NCBI GenBank assembly: GCA_947000775.1
Contig: CAMQGK010000436.1
Coordinates: 1,253,501 to 1,317,500, forward strand
From: Pterois miles
Lineage: Eukaryota > Chordata > Actinopteri > Perciformes > Scorpaenidae
Reading direction: 5' to 3'
Length of the DNA: 64,000 nucleotides
The position numbers and the translations under genes are program-made. Under the pieces are notes generated by a model, which saw only the letters and a program-made list of their open reading frames with translations, searched no databases and had not been told where the DNA came from. Below are positions 34,601-46,809 of the stretch, piece by piece (positions within the stretch are counted from its first letter, which is position 1; every line of letters begins with the position of its first letter).

Positions 34601-34930
34601 CACTTGCAAACATTCATATTCGTCCAAATGATCTATTTTATAATCAGTGGGATGCTCAGTCTGTGATATGTAAATCCTAATTCTGCATTGCACAGTTGAT
34701 ATTCAAGATACTTCAAGATGCCGGTGAAGTAGGTGGGATTCTTTTGAGATCTATACAGGAGTCTACATTCAACACCACACGTAGGAAGCCTGAAGCCAGT
34801 TCATCTCTGGGATGAACCAGTCCTCTCTACAGCCGTACTGCTGTACCTTCTAACAGCTGTCACCGTAGATACCATAATCATTTCATTACCTCTGTGATTC
34901 CTCTGTCCAACCTTAAAATAAGGATGGTAG
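31658..34930. other. unassigned sequence
   Basis: 3.3 kb without a recognised gene. About 33070-33230 (TAGGTTTAGGCAACTAAACC, GTACCATGCATACAG) has the flavour of an unclassified fish interspersed repeat. That is impression only. Confidence 0.3.
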
Positions 34931-35795
34931 CTGAATTGGTTATTACGTTAGAAATTGTTGCATCAGCCATTGTGTCTCTTGAGATCCAGTTGTTACTATC
35001 GGAGGGTTTGATCTTGTAGTGTTGTAGTGTTGGAGTTGACTAGTTCTTTGAGTTGGAGTGATACTTGCTGCAGTACTTAAATTAGTTGTTAGAGTTGGAA
35101 TGCTAGCAGTTATGATTGTGTCTGAAATTGGTATTTGACTTGGTATTTTATCATTTATCTTAGGCTCAGGCTTTACTGTTCTGGGAATAATGATAGGGTT
35201 AACACTATGGGCAGTACGCTTTATTACTGCGCAAACACTTGAAAGATTTTTTGTTATGTTAACAGACAATACTGTAATATTTGTTTCTCCACATAGTAAA
35301 AAAAATGTGGGCTCCGCTTTAGGTCCATTCTGACCTCAACATCAAGCTGATATCCTTTCGTCATGGTAATTAAACATTGATCTAATTCACTTTAACCCTT
35401 GCTTACCTACTTACCTTCTCCTTCCCCTATTTCTGGTGGAATAGGCATACTAGCTTCCCATTTCCACATAGTATGACTGTGTTTTTTATGTTTATTAGCA
35501 TACAGCTGTCTGAATAAAGTGCAGGCAGTTATAGATCGATAGGGTCCCTCTCAACTTGGCATGTTTCACTTCCTCCAGAACGCCCTCACATACACCTTAT
35601 CCCCTGGCTGCGCTGTGGATGGGGATCTTTTCCTTCTAGTGCTTTCTGTACAACATGCTCATGTGCATGCTGGTCATTTGTCTCACAACCTCTTTCATAT
35701 CTTTTGCCAGACTCTCAAGCAAAATTCCCTGGCATTTGAGAACAAGAGAAAGCACGGGACATCCTATAAGCATTTCATGCAGTATTGGTTGCAAC
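34931..35795 (-). pseudogene. endogenous retrovirus relic: integrase C-terminus and env start
   Basis: On the minus strand, 35795-35640 reads like the end of a retroviral integrase core (HEMLIGCPVL). About 35610-35530 then reads like the C-terminal beta domain (QPGDKVYVRAFWRK, then EGPYR in the proper position). Stops interrupt it within a few codons. Downstream, about 35330-34943 looks like an envelope surface region, with CGETN, two N-X-T sites close together and a Ser/Thr-rich stretch. Part of it is open as a 108-codon frame. It is broken by stops and frame changes and cannot be functional. Assignment to an ERV pol-env junction is from motif order. The exact retrovirus group is not determined, and I found no LTR paired with it. 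Confidence 0.6.
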
Positions 35796-37105
35796 CTCAT
35801 CGTCATCATCACATCATCACACATCATCGTCAAACGCTTATCTGGGGTCGGGATGTAAGGGGCAAACTTCTCTTTCCTGGGCCACATTAACCAGCTCTGA
35901 CTGAGGCGTTACCAGGCCAGTGTGAAGATATAATCTCTCCATCTAGTCCTGGGTCTTCCCCGGGGTCTCCTCCTAGCTGGTCGTGCCTGGAACACCTCCC
36001 TAGGGAGGCGCCCAGAAGGCATCCTTACCAGATGAACCACCTCAACTGGCTCCTTTCAATGCAAAGGAACAGCAGCTCTACTTCTAGTCCCTCACAGATG
36101 GCTGAGCTCCTCAGCCTATCGCTAACAGAGGCACCAGCAACATTTCTGAAAAAAAAAAAAAAAAAAAACAATTCAGCAACTTGTACCCACCATCTTGTTC
36201 TTCGGGTCATGACCCAGCCCTCATGACCATCCACCAGGTGAGTAGGAATGAAGATTGACCGGTAGATCAAGAGCTTTGCCTTCTGGCTCAGCTCTCTTTT
36301 CGTCACAACGGTGCAGTAAAACAAATGCAGTACCGCCCCGCTGCTCCGATTCTCCAGCCCCTCACTCACAATCAAGACCCCGAGGTACCTGAACTCCTTC
36401 ACTTGGGGTAAAGACTCATTCCCTACCCGGAGTAGACAATATATCGGTTTCCTGCTGAGAACCATGGCCTCCAATTTAGAGGTGCGGATCTTCAACCCAG
36501 CTGCTTTTACACTTGGCTACTGGACGATCCAGTTAGTGCTGGAGGTCACAGACCGATAATGCCAACAGAACCACATCATTTGCAAAAAATAGCGATGTGA
36601 TCTTCAGCACACCGGTCTGCCAACCCTAACCCAACGACTACGCCTCGATATCCTGCCCATGAATGTCATAACAGGGCTGGTGACAAGGCGCAACCCCGGT
36701 GGAGGCCAACTCTTCTGCAAGTCCACAAAATACATGTAGACTGGATGGGTGTATTCCCAGGCCCCTTTCTTTGTTGAAGAGACATGTCATTCATGATAGC
36801 CCCTTCACACCCAAAGCCTTCAGTATTTCTGGATGGATCTTGTCAATCCTTGGTGCTTTGCTACTGTGGAGTTGCATAACTACCTCAGTAGCTTCCCCCA
36901 GGGAAATTGACGATGGTCCCCCATCAGCTTCCAGCTCTGCCTCTACAATAGAGGGCATATTAGTTGGATTTAGGAGCTCCTCAAAGTGCTCCTCTCACTG
37001 CCCGATTACCTGCTCAGTTAAGGTCAACAGTGTGCCATCCTTACTGTACACAGGTTGGATGGTTCCCTGTTTCCCCCTCCAGAGGTGCTGGATGGTTCCT
37101 TCTCC
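35796..37105 (-). mobile_element. Rex3 (RTE-clade) LINE fragment 1
   Basis: The minus strand encodes the C-terminal part of an RTE/Rex3 reverse transcriptase, in pieces: FRYLGVLIVSEG, TKRELSQKAKLLIYRSIFIP, ERSQLRWF, and at the 5' side WRGKQGTIQPVYSKDGTLL. The DNA includes the Rex3-typical GGTGACAAGGCGCAACCCCG region (36671). The 3' end sits against an impure ATC/ATG repeat at about 35796-35830. Stops, a 19-bp A run at 36149 and internal deletions show it is old. It interrupts the retroviral integrase relic. Confidence 0.75.
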
Positions 37106-37330
37106 ATGGCTGCTCCGAACTCCTCTATCAGCATTCTTATGTTTAGCTGGTATGGCTTCAACCCATCTACTGAACCTATCGTCAAACACTAACTTATACC
37201 ATTGTTATGTGTATAAAAGGTCCCTCCGGTATTGGAATGTGTCCTGTGGGCATGTTTCACATCTGCTGATTACAGCATCGACATGTTGTTGGACATGTGA
37301 CGCCCAAAATGTGCCAGTTTGCAGTTTTCC
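37106..37330 (-). pseudogene. endogenous retrovirus relic: integrase N-terminus
   Basis: The minus strand shows the second half of an integrase zinc-binding domain (HVQQHVDAVISRCETC, with the CX2C pair). After a frame change comes GHIPIPEGPF, and then the beginning of the catalytic core (FSRWVEAIPAKHKNAD). The core stops where Rex3 text begins near 37105. The rest of the integrase appears on the other side of Rex3 at 35795 and below. The stretch of core between them is missing. Confidence 0.65.
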
Positions 37331-37351
37331 TTACCACCCCCCCCCCCCCCC
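37331..37351. repeat. poly(C) tract
   Basis: About 20 consecutive Cs next to the integrase relic. Confidence 0.95.
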
Positions 37352-38884
37352 CTCTCTGGTGAGCAACACCATGTCCTTCCTGTATCAGCCCAACAAGAGA
37401 GGTTTCCTTTTTGCTGGCTGGGTTCGGGATCACACTGCTTGTGGGGGCCAGCTGCCGGACCGGTGGGGGAAGATTTGTGGAGCCATTACTTGTGAACTCA
37501 AACGGTCAAACTAGACAGCGCTGATCACATATGAATCAATAAATAATATTCTGTTAGTGAAATACATATTTCTCTCCTCAATTTTTTTCAGAAACATCTT
37601 GTAGTTACTGTTTAGCTGTAAAATGAGAAAGTTTGTGACCCGGCAGCCGTGTTGAGATCTGCGGAGGAAACACCAAGCACCACCCACCAGGTGGAGCACA
37701 GCCAATGCTGAGATTGGCCAAAGTTTCCCATCACAGGCTAGATTTTTTATAGCCTGAAAACAGAGTCATGAGGATGTGCAGACGTCTCGTTTTCTCTCAG
37801 AATACATGAGTGACAATGTGCTGAAACTTTATTATGGAAGTTTTGGTGCCAAAAACATTCTGCCTGCTGCCGGTTTAACGCAGGACAACACATGCAGCGG
37901 TCTCATGGATGAAAGCCTTGTGTTTGTTGGACCCACTCGCCACCAACCCCGCCCACCCGGCGTGCGTCTTTGGGCTCTTTAAACTACATCACCACACATT
38001 TGGTCACTTTCTCTGAGAATTTGCTGTTGCCGCGGATGGGTTTACATTATAGTCAATGGAGCACCTGGTGCATTTCATAAAGGTTGCCTTTTGCTCAGTA
38101 CAAAACGCTGATGGCCATGGCGTCAGTATGTGGACCTGGGAATGAGAGCAGATCACATCCTGTCACAGACCTGCTTTTATTGTTTGCCTTTTCCTTTACG
38201 GTAACCACAATCATTCCCTAACCTTAACAAAACAATAACTGATGATATTAGAGAAAGCAAGATTTATAAGAAGTTACACACACCTAACTTAACATTCATT
38301 AATATTCCTTCAACATTTCACAACTAAATGTTCAGCCATCGCTGATCTTGAAAATGAAAATAGTGCACATAGCCAGTGATGTGTCTGTTCGGTGGAACAC
38401 TATCAGGAAAGTATTTCTGACAACATACAGTAGTACAGTACAGTAGTTACCCTGCGCTCCTCTCTTGTCCTGTCTCTCATGTAACTTCAGGTGTGTTGTC
38501 TGGCTGCTGGGAAAAACCATCTTCAGCTTGTTTGGTGAGGGAATGCTGTCAGTGACCGTTCAGCTAGGAGAGAGTGAAACAGTCCTGGCAAGAAAAGAAA
38601 AGAAACTAAATCCAATTATTGCTAAATGGATCCACGGATATACAGTACACACTAAATATCATAATATAATATAATAGTCTTGTAGCATTTGTTTTCCAGT
38701 TTATCAGGGCTTTACAGAGTTTGATGATGTAAATATGTAAATATGTGTTTATCTGAATGACAGTGAAGACCTGATACCTTGGGCATGTGTGGAAAGCAAA
38801 GGAACATATTGTAGGAGTTGAATCAGACTCTTCTTCCTCTCAGAGGTAAGGCTCTATGGGATGAAACAGCATAGCTAATACTGT
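37352..38884. other. unassigned sequence
   Basis: No gene recognised. About 37890-37925 (GATGAAAGCCTTGTGTTTGT) resembles 40920-40955, which suggests a shared low-copy repeat. Confidence 0.3.
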
Positions 38885-40008
38885 TCCATCCATCCATCCA
38901 TTACCTTCCTCTTATCCGGGGCCAGGTCGGGGGTCAACAGGCTAAGCAGAGTATTCCAGATGTCCCTTTCTCTATCAACATTTTCAGCTCTTTCTGGGGA
39001 TCCCTGGAGTGTATCCAGGCCAGACAAGATATATAATCTCTCCAGTGTGTTCTGATTCTAACCCGTGGCCTTTGGCCAGTTGGACAAGCCTGGAAAACAG
39101 AAGGCTTCCTGTCCTGATCAGATGCCCATACCACTTCAGCTTCCCCCTTTTGTTGCCAAGGAGCAGCGACTTAGCAACAAACTTAGCAGTGAGTTCTTCA
39201 CCCTCTAAGGCTAAGCCCAGCCACCCTATGAAGGACGCTTACTTCGGCTAGCTGTACCTGCAATCTCATTCTTTCAGTCACTACCCAAAACTCACGACCA
39301 AACCACAGGAACCGTCACTACCAACCTGGAGGCGGGCTCAGATTGGACTCTCATCCAACTGTTTCACACTTGGCTGCAAACCACCTCAGTACAGGCTAAA
39401 GGTCGTGGTCTGATAGAGCCAACAGAACCATATCATCAGCATAGAGCCACAATTCTGAAGGCCCCAAATCACAAACAGGATCCGTAACAAGGGACAACCA
39501 TGGTAGAGGCCAACACCACACCACAAACATGTTTGACATTGTGGCAAGTATATGGACACAGCCCTCACTTTGGTTATACAAGGACTGGATGGCTTGTAAC
39601 AACAACCCCATATTCCTGCAGCACCCCCAACAGGTCTCCCTGGGGCACATGGTTGTAAGCCTGTTTCAAGTCCACAAAACACTTGTAGACTGGATGGGCA
39701 AACTTGGATGATCCCTCCAACAGCCCCATGAGGGTGAAGAGCTGGTCTACTGTTCCACAACCAGGATGTAATCCACCCTGTTCCTCCTGGATCCACGGTA
39801 CGACAATAGATTGGAGTCTCCTTTCCAGCACCTGAAAATGAACTTTCCAGGGAGGTTGAGCAGCGATACCCCAATAATTGAAGCACAACCTCCAGTCCCA
39901 GTTTATAAAATGGGAACCAGCACCCTGGTCTGCCATTCCACAGATTCTGTCCCCATGGAAATGCACACATTCATCACCTTTTCCCCAAAAAGATGAGGTC
40001 AGATACAT
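38885..40008 (-). mobile_element. Rex3 (RTE-clade) LINE fragment 2
   Basis: The minus strand preserves RT motifs: FVDLKQAYNHVP (motif A, about 39680), YADDMVLLA (the catalytic box, about 39430), and near the C-terminus RTHWRDYISCLAW (about 39050-39010). The 3' end abuts a CCATCCATCCAT run at 38887, typical for Rex3 tails. Frames change several times, so it is dead. It lies about 1.8 kb from fragment 1 in the same orientation. Confidence 0.8.
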
Positions 40009-40228
40009 GTCCCTCCCTTTTCTGTTTGAAAGGGTTATTACGACGTCTCAGCATCACAAGCAAGTGCATTCAGGTCTGTGCTGACACTCCCATCAAATGA
40101 AATTCAGCTCTTGGCAGTTACCTCAGCAAGCCGTGACCTTAATATCTACCAATACGACTTCAACGGTCACACTTGGAACATGTTTAGTTGTACTAATGCT
40201 AATATGGCTTTTTATACATTTACCATAG

Positions 40229-40271
<43 letters not shown>

Positions 40272-41488
40272 CAGCATCATGCTACAACCCCTCCTATGAG
40301 TCCTATTTCTTCATATCTGCAGCTATTTTGTATATGCTTGTATAAACAATAACTGTGCGTCAGCCGTGTGAAGTATTTGCCTGCAGGGAGGTTGAGCCTC
40401 CCGAACAGACAGACAGCACAAGACTCCTTTGTCTCATCTGAAGAACAGAAGTTGTATTGTGGTTAAGCTGTTTCGCTGCGATGGAATGTACTGTTGAGAG
40501 AAGCCAATTTAAAACACACACTCACACTCACACACACACACACACACTTGTTTTGACTGTAGATAGCATCGCTGGTGTCAAAATGATGGCTGCTAATTTA
40601 TTTGGCTGCTCAGCGATGAGAATTTGAGATTTATTTATGGTATTAAAATGTTCTCACTGATTTACAGAACAGACGAAGATGTCTGTTTAATATGTAAACA
40701 AAAGGTTTTTGAGAAACTCACTTTTTAAATTATATATTATATATTATTATTATTATTGCATTATTGCCACTTATCACACCTATCTTTCAGGACGGTGAGG
40801 GTCCACCACCTTCTCATCCCAGCTTGTCGTATACTGCTGATGTGTATACATGGTTGGGCCTGAAACTACTACGTTTGTACAGTGAACATGACATTGAGTT
40901 GGACGTTACGCACACAAACAGCGGCCTCCTGTCTGAAAGCCTTGCGTTTGTTGGACGGGGGTGGGACCAGGAGACAGCCTCAGGCAGACAGCCTGGGGCA
41001 GGGCGGACGGGCAGACCCTCTCTGAAGGACGGCCCGACGGAGGTGAACCCTTGGGCTGGACGGCCTGGAGGCAGGACAGACAGAGGAACTGATTCGGTGA
41101 GCGTGGCAAAGGCAGAATCTCTGTGGAGGTCAACCAGATACAGCAGAGGTGTGGACACAAAAGGTTTTAAGTGTACGTGAGTTTGTTTGACACTAAATCA
41201 ATTCTAAGCATATTTCTATCCCAAAACATTTTCAATATCAAGGGAATACTACATGCAGTACATGAAATATACCCCCAACATATCCAGCACAGATTTGACA
41301 ACTGGCAAATGCAATAAAGTAACTACATTATATACATACAACACATTATATTATTATATTATATTATTATTATTATATAAGTCATTAACTGTCATTAACA
41401 TGCATGTCAACTACATTTCTTACAATATCTGCTCGTGGTGAATTTTATGGGTCTGTTTAATCAATAAATGGTAAAGTAGGTAACAGCT
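40009..41488. other. unassigned sequence with microsatellites
   Basis: (TA)n at 40236-40264, CA repeats at about 40517-40548 and TTA-rich tracts near 40738-40757 and 41348-41375. A 138-codon frame at 40764-41180 lacks a recognised domain. Its part at 40915-40955 resembles 37890-37925. Confidence 0.4.
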
Positions 41489-41940
41489 GATGGTTGCTGC
41501 CTCCTCTTTGGTCATGCTTTTATTCTTTCATTCATTAGTGTTTGTGTTTCCTGTTTTATTTTGGTAGTTACGCTCCCTCTCGTTTCAGACCACTTCACTT
41601 CCTGCCCTGGTGTTTCCCTCCTTTTCCGTGACTGACAGCCCTGATTAGAGTGAGTGAGTCTGATTGTTTTCCCGCCCTGATTGGTTCCACCTGTGTCTTG
41701 TTGTCCTCCCTCACTGGTGGATTTAATGTGTTCAGTCTCTTCTGGACCAGTTCATCTTCCCCTCTTCCAGCGTTCCAGTATTTTCCTTGTGTTTTGGATG
41801 TCCGCCTGTTTCTCGACCCTGCCTCGCTTCGCCTGATCCCTTTTGGATTTGTTCGCCTGCACTTCTGGACCGCCTGCGTACCGAACCGTTTTACCTAGAA
41901 AAAACTGTTCCTCTTTTTGAACCAGCTGAGTCTGAAGCTG
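41489..41940 (+). mobile_element. solo LTR, family copy D
   Basis: It aligns with copy A and with the reverse complements of E and F: TCATGCTTTTATTC, TTTCCTGTTTTATTTTGGTA, CTCCCTCTCGTTTCAGACCA, CACTTCCTGCCCT, CCCGCCCTGATTGGTTCCAC and CTGTGTCTTGTTG. The U5 half differs from the other copies. Both ends are approximate. Confidence 0.65.
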
Positions 41941-42430
41941 CGTTTCCATGGACACAACTAATCAGAATAAAGACCCAATCAGATTAAAATGCTTCATGTA
42001 AACACGTCAGTCGGAAGATTCTGATCCGATACGGCCCAATCGGAGAGAAATATCACTCCGAATGAGAGAGGTGGTTTATGCCGATCGTTGTTCCGATCGC
42101 CGTCCATTTACACACCCACTGGGATCACGCCTTCCTGTTTGGCGTAAAATTATGTCCACTGAGTACGTGAGCATCATTCTTCTTCTACTGTTTCCATAAA
42201 ATCAGACAACTCTGCACGTCTAAAGGATTTATTCTGATTAAACGCTCGGCGCACGTATACGCACGTCGTGATCGGGTCATTTTATTGAGTGTCCATGTAA
42301 GCAGTGGATGAGGAACTGATCAATGAAGGTTCAGATGGGATTGGAGACATCTGCCGCCTGTAAACGTGGGTAATGTTGAATGTTTTATCCCAGAGCGTTC
42401 AAAGATGGTTCGTCCTCCTCAGCTCAGCGA
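41941..42430. mobile_element. possible MITE-like element (unclassified)
   Basis: TTCCATGGACA at 41943 and GTCCATGTAAGC at 42291 bracket text rich in CpG and in words such as ATCAGAATAAA, ATTCTGATCCGA and ATTCTGATTAAACG that recur in both senses, giving a fold-back character. Fish genomes carry non-autonomous DNA transposons with this look. Terminal repeats are not clear enough to name a family. Confidence 0.3.
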
Positions 42431-42433
42431 GCC

Positions 42434-42571
42434 CAGAGAGAGAGAGCAGCGATGGTGGAGCGAGCTGTAGGCTGAATGAAGAGAGAGAGAGAGCAGCGAT
42501 GGTGGAGCGAGCTGTAGGCTGAATGAAGAGAGAGAGAGAGCAGCGATGGTGGAGCGAGCTGTAGGCTGAAT

Positions 42572-42604
<33 letters not shown>

Positions 42605-44515
42605 AGCGACGGTGGAGCGAGCTATAGGCTGAATGAAGAGAGAGAGAGAGCAGCGATGGTGGAGCGAGCTATAGGCTGAATGAAGAGAGAGAGAGAGCAG
42701 CGACGGTGGAGCGAGCTGTAGGCTGAATGAAGAGAGAGAGAGGGCAGCGACGGTGGAGCGAGCTATAGGCTGAATGAAGAGAGAGAGAGAGCAGCGATGG
42801 TGGAGCGAGCTATAGGCTGAATGAAGAGAGAGAGAGAGCAGCGATGGTGGAGCGAGATATAGGCTGAATGAAGAGAGAGAGAGAGCAGCGATGGTGGAGC
42901 GAGCTATAGGCTGAATGAAGAGAGAGAGAGAGCAGCGATGGTGGAGCGAGCTGTAGGTTGAATGAAGAGAGAGAGAGAGGGAGAGCAGCGATGGTGGAGC
43001 GAGCTATAGGTTGAATGAAGAGACAGAGAGAGGGAGAGCAGCGATGGTGGAGCGAGCTGTAGGCTGAATGAAGAGAGAGAGAGGGCAGCGATGGTGGAGC
43101 GAGCTGTAGGCTGAATGAAGAGAGAGAGGGAGAGCAGCGATGGAGCGAGCTGTAGGCTGAATGAAGAGAGAGAGAGAGAGCAGCGATGGTGGAGCGAGCT
43201 GTAGGCTGAATGAAGAGAGAGAGAGAGGGCAGCGATGGTGGAGCGAGCTGTAGGCTGAATGAAGAGAGAGAGGGAGAGCAGCGATGGAGCGAGCTATAGG
43301 CTGAATGAAGAGAGAGAGAGGGCAGCGATGGAGCGAGCTGTAGGCTGAATGAAGAGAGAGAGAGAGGGCAGCGATGGTGGAGCGAGCTGTAGGCTGAATG
43401 AAGAGAGAGAGGGAGAGCAGCGATGGAGCGAGCTATAGGCTGAATGAAGAGAGAGAGAGGGCAGCGATGGAGCGAGCTGTAGGCTGAATGAAGAGAGAGA
43501 GGGAGAGCAGCGATGGAGCGAGCTATAGGCTGAATGAAGAGAGAGAGAGGGCAGCGATGGAGCGAGCTGTAGGCTGAATGAAGAGAGAGAGGGAGAGCAG
43601 CGATGGAGCGAGCTGTAGGCTGAATGAAGAGAGAGAGGGAGAGCAGCGATGGAGCGAGCTGTAGGCTGAATGAAGAGAGAGGGAGAGCAGCGATGGAGCG
43701 AGCTGTAGGCTGAATGAAGAGAGAGAGAGGGCAGCGATGGAGCGAGCTGTAGGCTGAATGAAGAGAGAGAGAGGGCAGCGATGGTGGAGCGAGCTATAGG
43801 CTGAATGAAGAGAGAGAGAGAACAGCGATGGTGGAGCGAGCTATAGGCTGAATGAAGAGAGAGAGAGAGCAGCGATGGTGGAGCGAGCTATAGGCTGAAT
43901 GAAGAGAGAGAGAGAGCAGCGATGGTGGAGCGAGCTATAGGCTGAATGAAGAGAGAGAGAGAGCAGCGATGGTGGAGCGAGATATAGGTTGAATGAAGAG
44001 AGAGAGAGAGCAGCGATGGTGGAGCGAGATATAGGCTGAATGAAGAGAGAGAGAGAGCAGCGATGGTGGAGCGAGCTGTAGGTTGAATGAAGAGAGAGAG
44101 AGCAGCGACGGTGGAGCAAGATATAGGCTGAATGAAGAGAGAGAGAGAGCAGCGATGGTGGAGCGAGCTGTAGGCTGAATGAAGAGAGAGAGAGAGCAGC
44201 GATGGTGGAGCGAGCTGTAGGCTGAATGAAGAGAGAGAGAGAGCAGCGATGGTGGAGCGAGCTGTAGGCTGAATGAAGAGAGAGAGAGAGCAGCGATGGT
44301 GGAGCGAGATATAGGCTGAATGAAGAGAGAGAGAGAGCAGCGATGGTGGAGCGAGATATAGGCTGAATGATGAGAGAGAGAGAGCAGCGATGGTGGAGCG
44401 AACTGTAGGCTGAATGAAGAGAGAGAGAGAGAGAGAGCAGCGATGGTGGAGCGAGCTGCAGGCTGAATGAAGAGAGAGAGAGAGCAGCGACGGTGGAGCG
44501 AGCTGTAGGCTGAAT

Positions 44516-44548
<33 letters not shown>

Positions 44549-44578
44549 AGCGACGGTGGAGTGAGCTATAGGCTGAAT

Positions 44579-44625
<47 letters not shown>

Positions 44626-44771
44626 AGCGACGGTGGAGTGAGCTATAGGCTGAATGAAGAGAGAGAGAGAGCAGCGATGGTGGAGCGAGCTATAGGCTGA
44701 ATGAAGAGAGAGGGAGAGCAGCGACGGTGGAGCGAGATATAGGCTGAATGAAGAGAGAGAGAGAGAGAGCA
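42434..44771. repeat. about 47-bp minisatellite with nested (GA)n
   Basis: About 50 units of GCAGCGATGGTGGAGCGAGC, then TGTAGGCTGAATGAAGAGAG and a GA tract. Units differ by presence or absence of GGT in GATGGTGGAG, by TGTAGG/TATAGG, by GAGAGAGGG/GAGAGAG endings and by GA tract length (the longest lies near 44586-44625). The GGT-less type is confined to the middle (about 43140-43760). Confidence 0.96.
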
Positions 44772-44810
44772 GAATATCATTGTTGGTTTTTGTTTTGTTT
44801 TTTAATCCAG

Positions 44811-46809
44811 TAAATTCTACCTTATTAATTCTACCTTATTAATTATGCCTTATTAATTATTCCTTATTAATTCTACCTTATTAATTATGCCTTATTAATT
44901 ATGCCTTATTAATTATTCCTTATTAATTCTACCTTATTAATTATGCCTTATTAATTATGCCTTATTAATTCTACCTTATTAATTCTACCTTATTAATTAT
45001 TCCTTATTAATTCTACCTTATTAATTATTCCTTATTAATTCTACCTTATTAATTATTCCTTATTAATTCTACCTTATTAATTCTACCTTATTAATTATAC
45101 CTTATTAATTCTACCTTATTAATTATGCCTTATTAATTCTACCTTATTAATTCTACCTTATTAATTATGCCTTATTAATTATGCCTTATTAATTCTACCT
45201 TATTAATTCTACCTTATTAATTATTCCTTATTAATTATACCTTATTAATTATTCCTTATTAATTCTACCTTATTAATTATTCCTTATTAATTCTACCTTA
45301 TTAATTATACCTTATTAATTATTCCTTATTAATTATACCTTATTAATTATGCCTTATTAATTCTACCTTATTAATTATTCCTTATTAATTATACCTTATT
45401 AATTATACCTTATTAATTATTCCTTATTAATTATACCTTATTAATTATTCCTTATTAATTCTACCTTATTAATTATTCCTTATTAATTCTACCTTATTAA
45501 TTATGCCTTATTAATTATTCCTTATTAATTATTCCTTATTAATTATTCCTTATTAATTCTACCTTATTAATTATTCCTTATTAATTATTCCTTATTAATT
45601 ATGCCTTATTAATTATTCCTTATTAATTATACCTTATTAATTATTCCTTATTAATTATGCCTTATTAATTATTCCTTATTAATTCTACCTTATTAATTAT
45701 TCCTTATTAATTCTACCTCATTAATTATTCCTTATTAATTATACCTTATTAATTATACCTTATTAATTATACCTTATTAATTATTCCTTATTAATTCTAC
45801 CTTATTAATTATTCCTTATTAATTATGCCTTATTAATTATGCCTTATTAATTATGCCTTATTAATTATTCCTTATTAATTATGCCTTATTAATTATGCCT
45901 TATTAATCATACCTTATTAATTATGCCTTATTAATTATTCCTTATTAATTCTACCTTATTAATTCTACCTTATTAATTCTACCTTATTAATTATTCCTTA
46001 TTAATTATACCTTATTAATTATTCCTTATTAATTCTACCTTATTAATTATTCCTTATTAATTATGCCTTATTTATTATACCTTATTAATTATTCCTTATT
46101 AATTATACTTTATTAATTATGCCTTATTAATTATACCTTATTAATTATGCCTTATTAATTATGCCTTATTAATTATTCCTTATTAATTATGCCTTATTAA
46201 TTATACCTTATTTATTATTCCTTATTAATTATGCCTTATTAATTATACCTTATTAATTATACCTTATTAATTATGCCTTATTAATTATTCCTTATTAATT
46301 ATTGCTTATTAATTATGCCTTATTAATTATACCTTATTTATTATTCCTTATTAATTATGCCTTATTTATTATTCCTTATTAATTATACCTTATTAATTAT
46401 TCCTTATTAATTATACTTTATTAATTATGCCTTATTAATTATACCTTATTAATTATACCTTATTAATGACGCCTTATTAATTATGCCTTATTAATTATAC
46501 CTTATTTATTATTCCTTATTAATTATGCCTTATTAATTATTCCTTATTAATTATTCCTTATTAATTATTCCTTATTAATTATACCTTATTTATTATTCCT
46601 TATTAATTATGCCTTATTAATTATGCCTTATTAATTATACCTTATTAATTATTCCTTATTAATTATTCCTTATTAATTATACCTTATTTATTATTCCTTA
46701 TTAATTATGCCTTATTAATTATACCTTATTAATTATGCCTTATTAATTATACCTTATTAATTATGCCTTATTAATTATGCCTTATTAATTATGCCTTATT
46801 AATTATACC
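44811..46809. repeat. 14-bp AT-rich array (CTTATTAATTMTDC)n
   Basis: About 142 units of CTTATTAATTCTAC, CTTATTAATTATGC, CTTATTAATTATTC or CTTATTAATTATAC, spaced exactly 14 bp. CTTATTTATT variants appear only in the right half. Separated from the preceding array by about 40 bp. Confidence 0.97.

Noticed and set aside
36699..37514. 271-codon plus-strand frame
   Set aside because: It is antisense to the Rex3 fragment and integrase relic and runs through a poly(C) tract.
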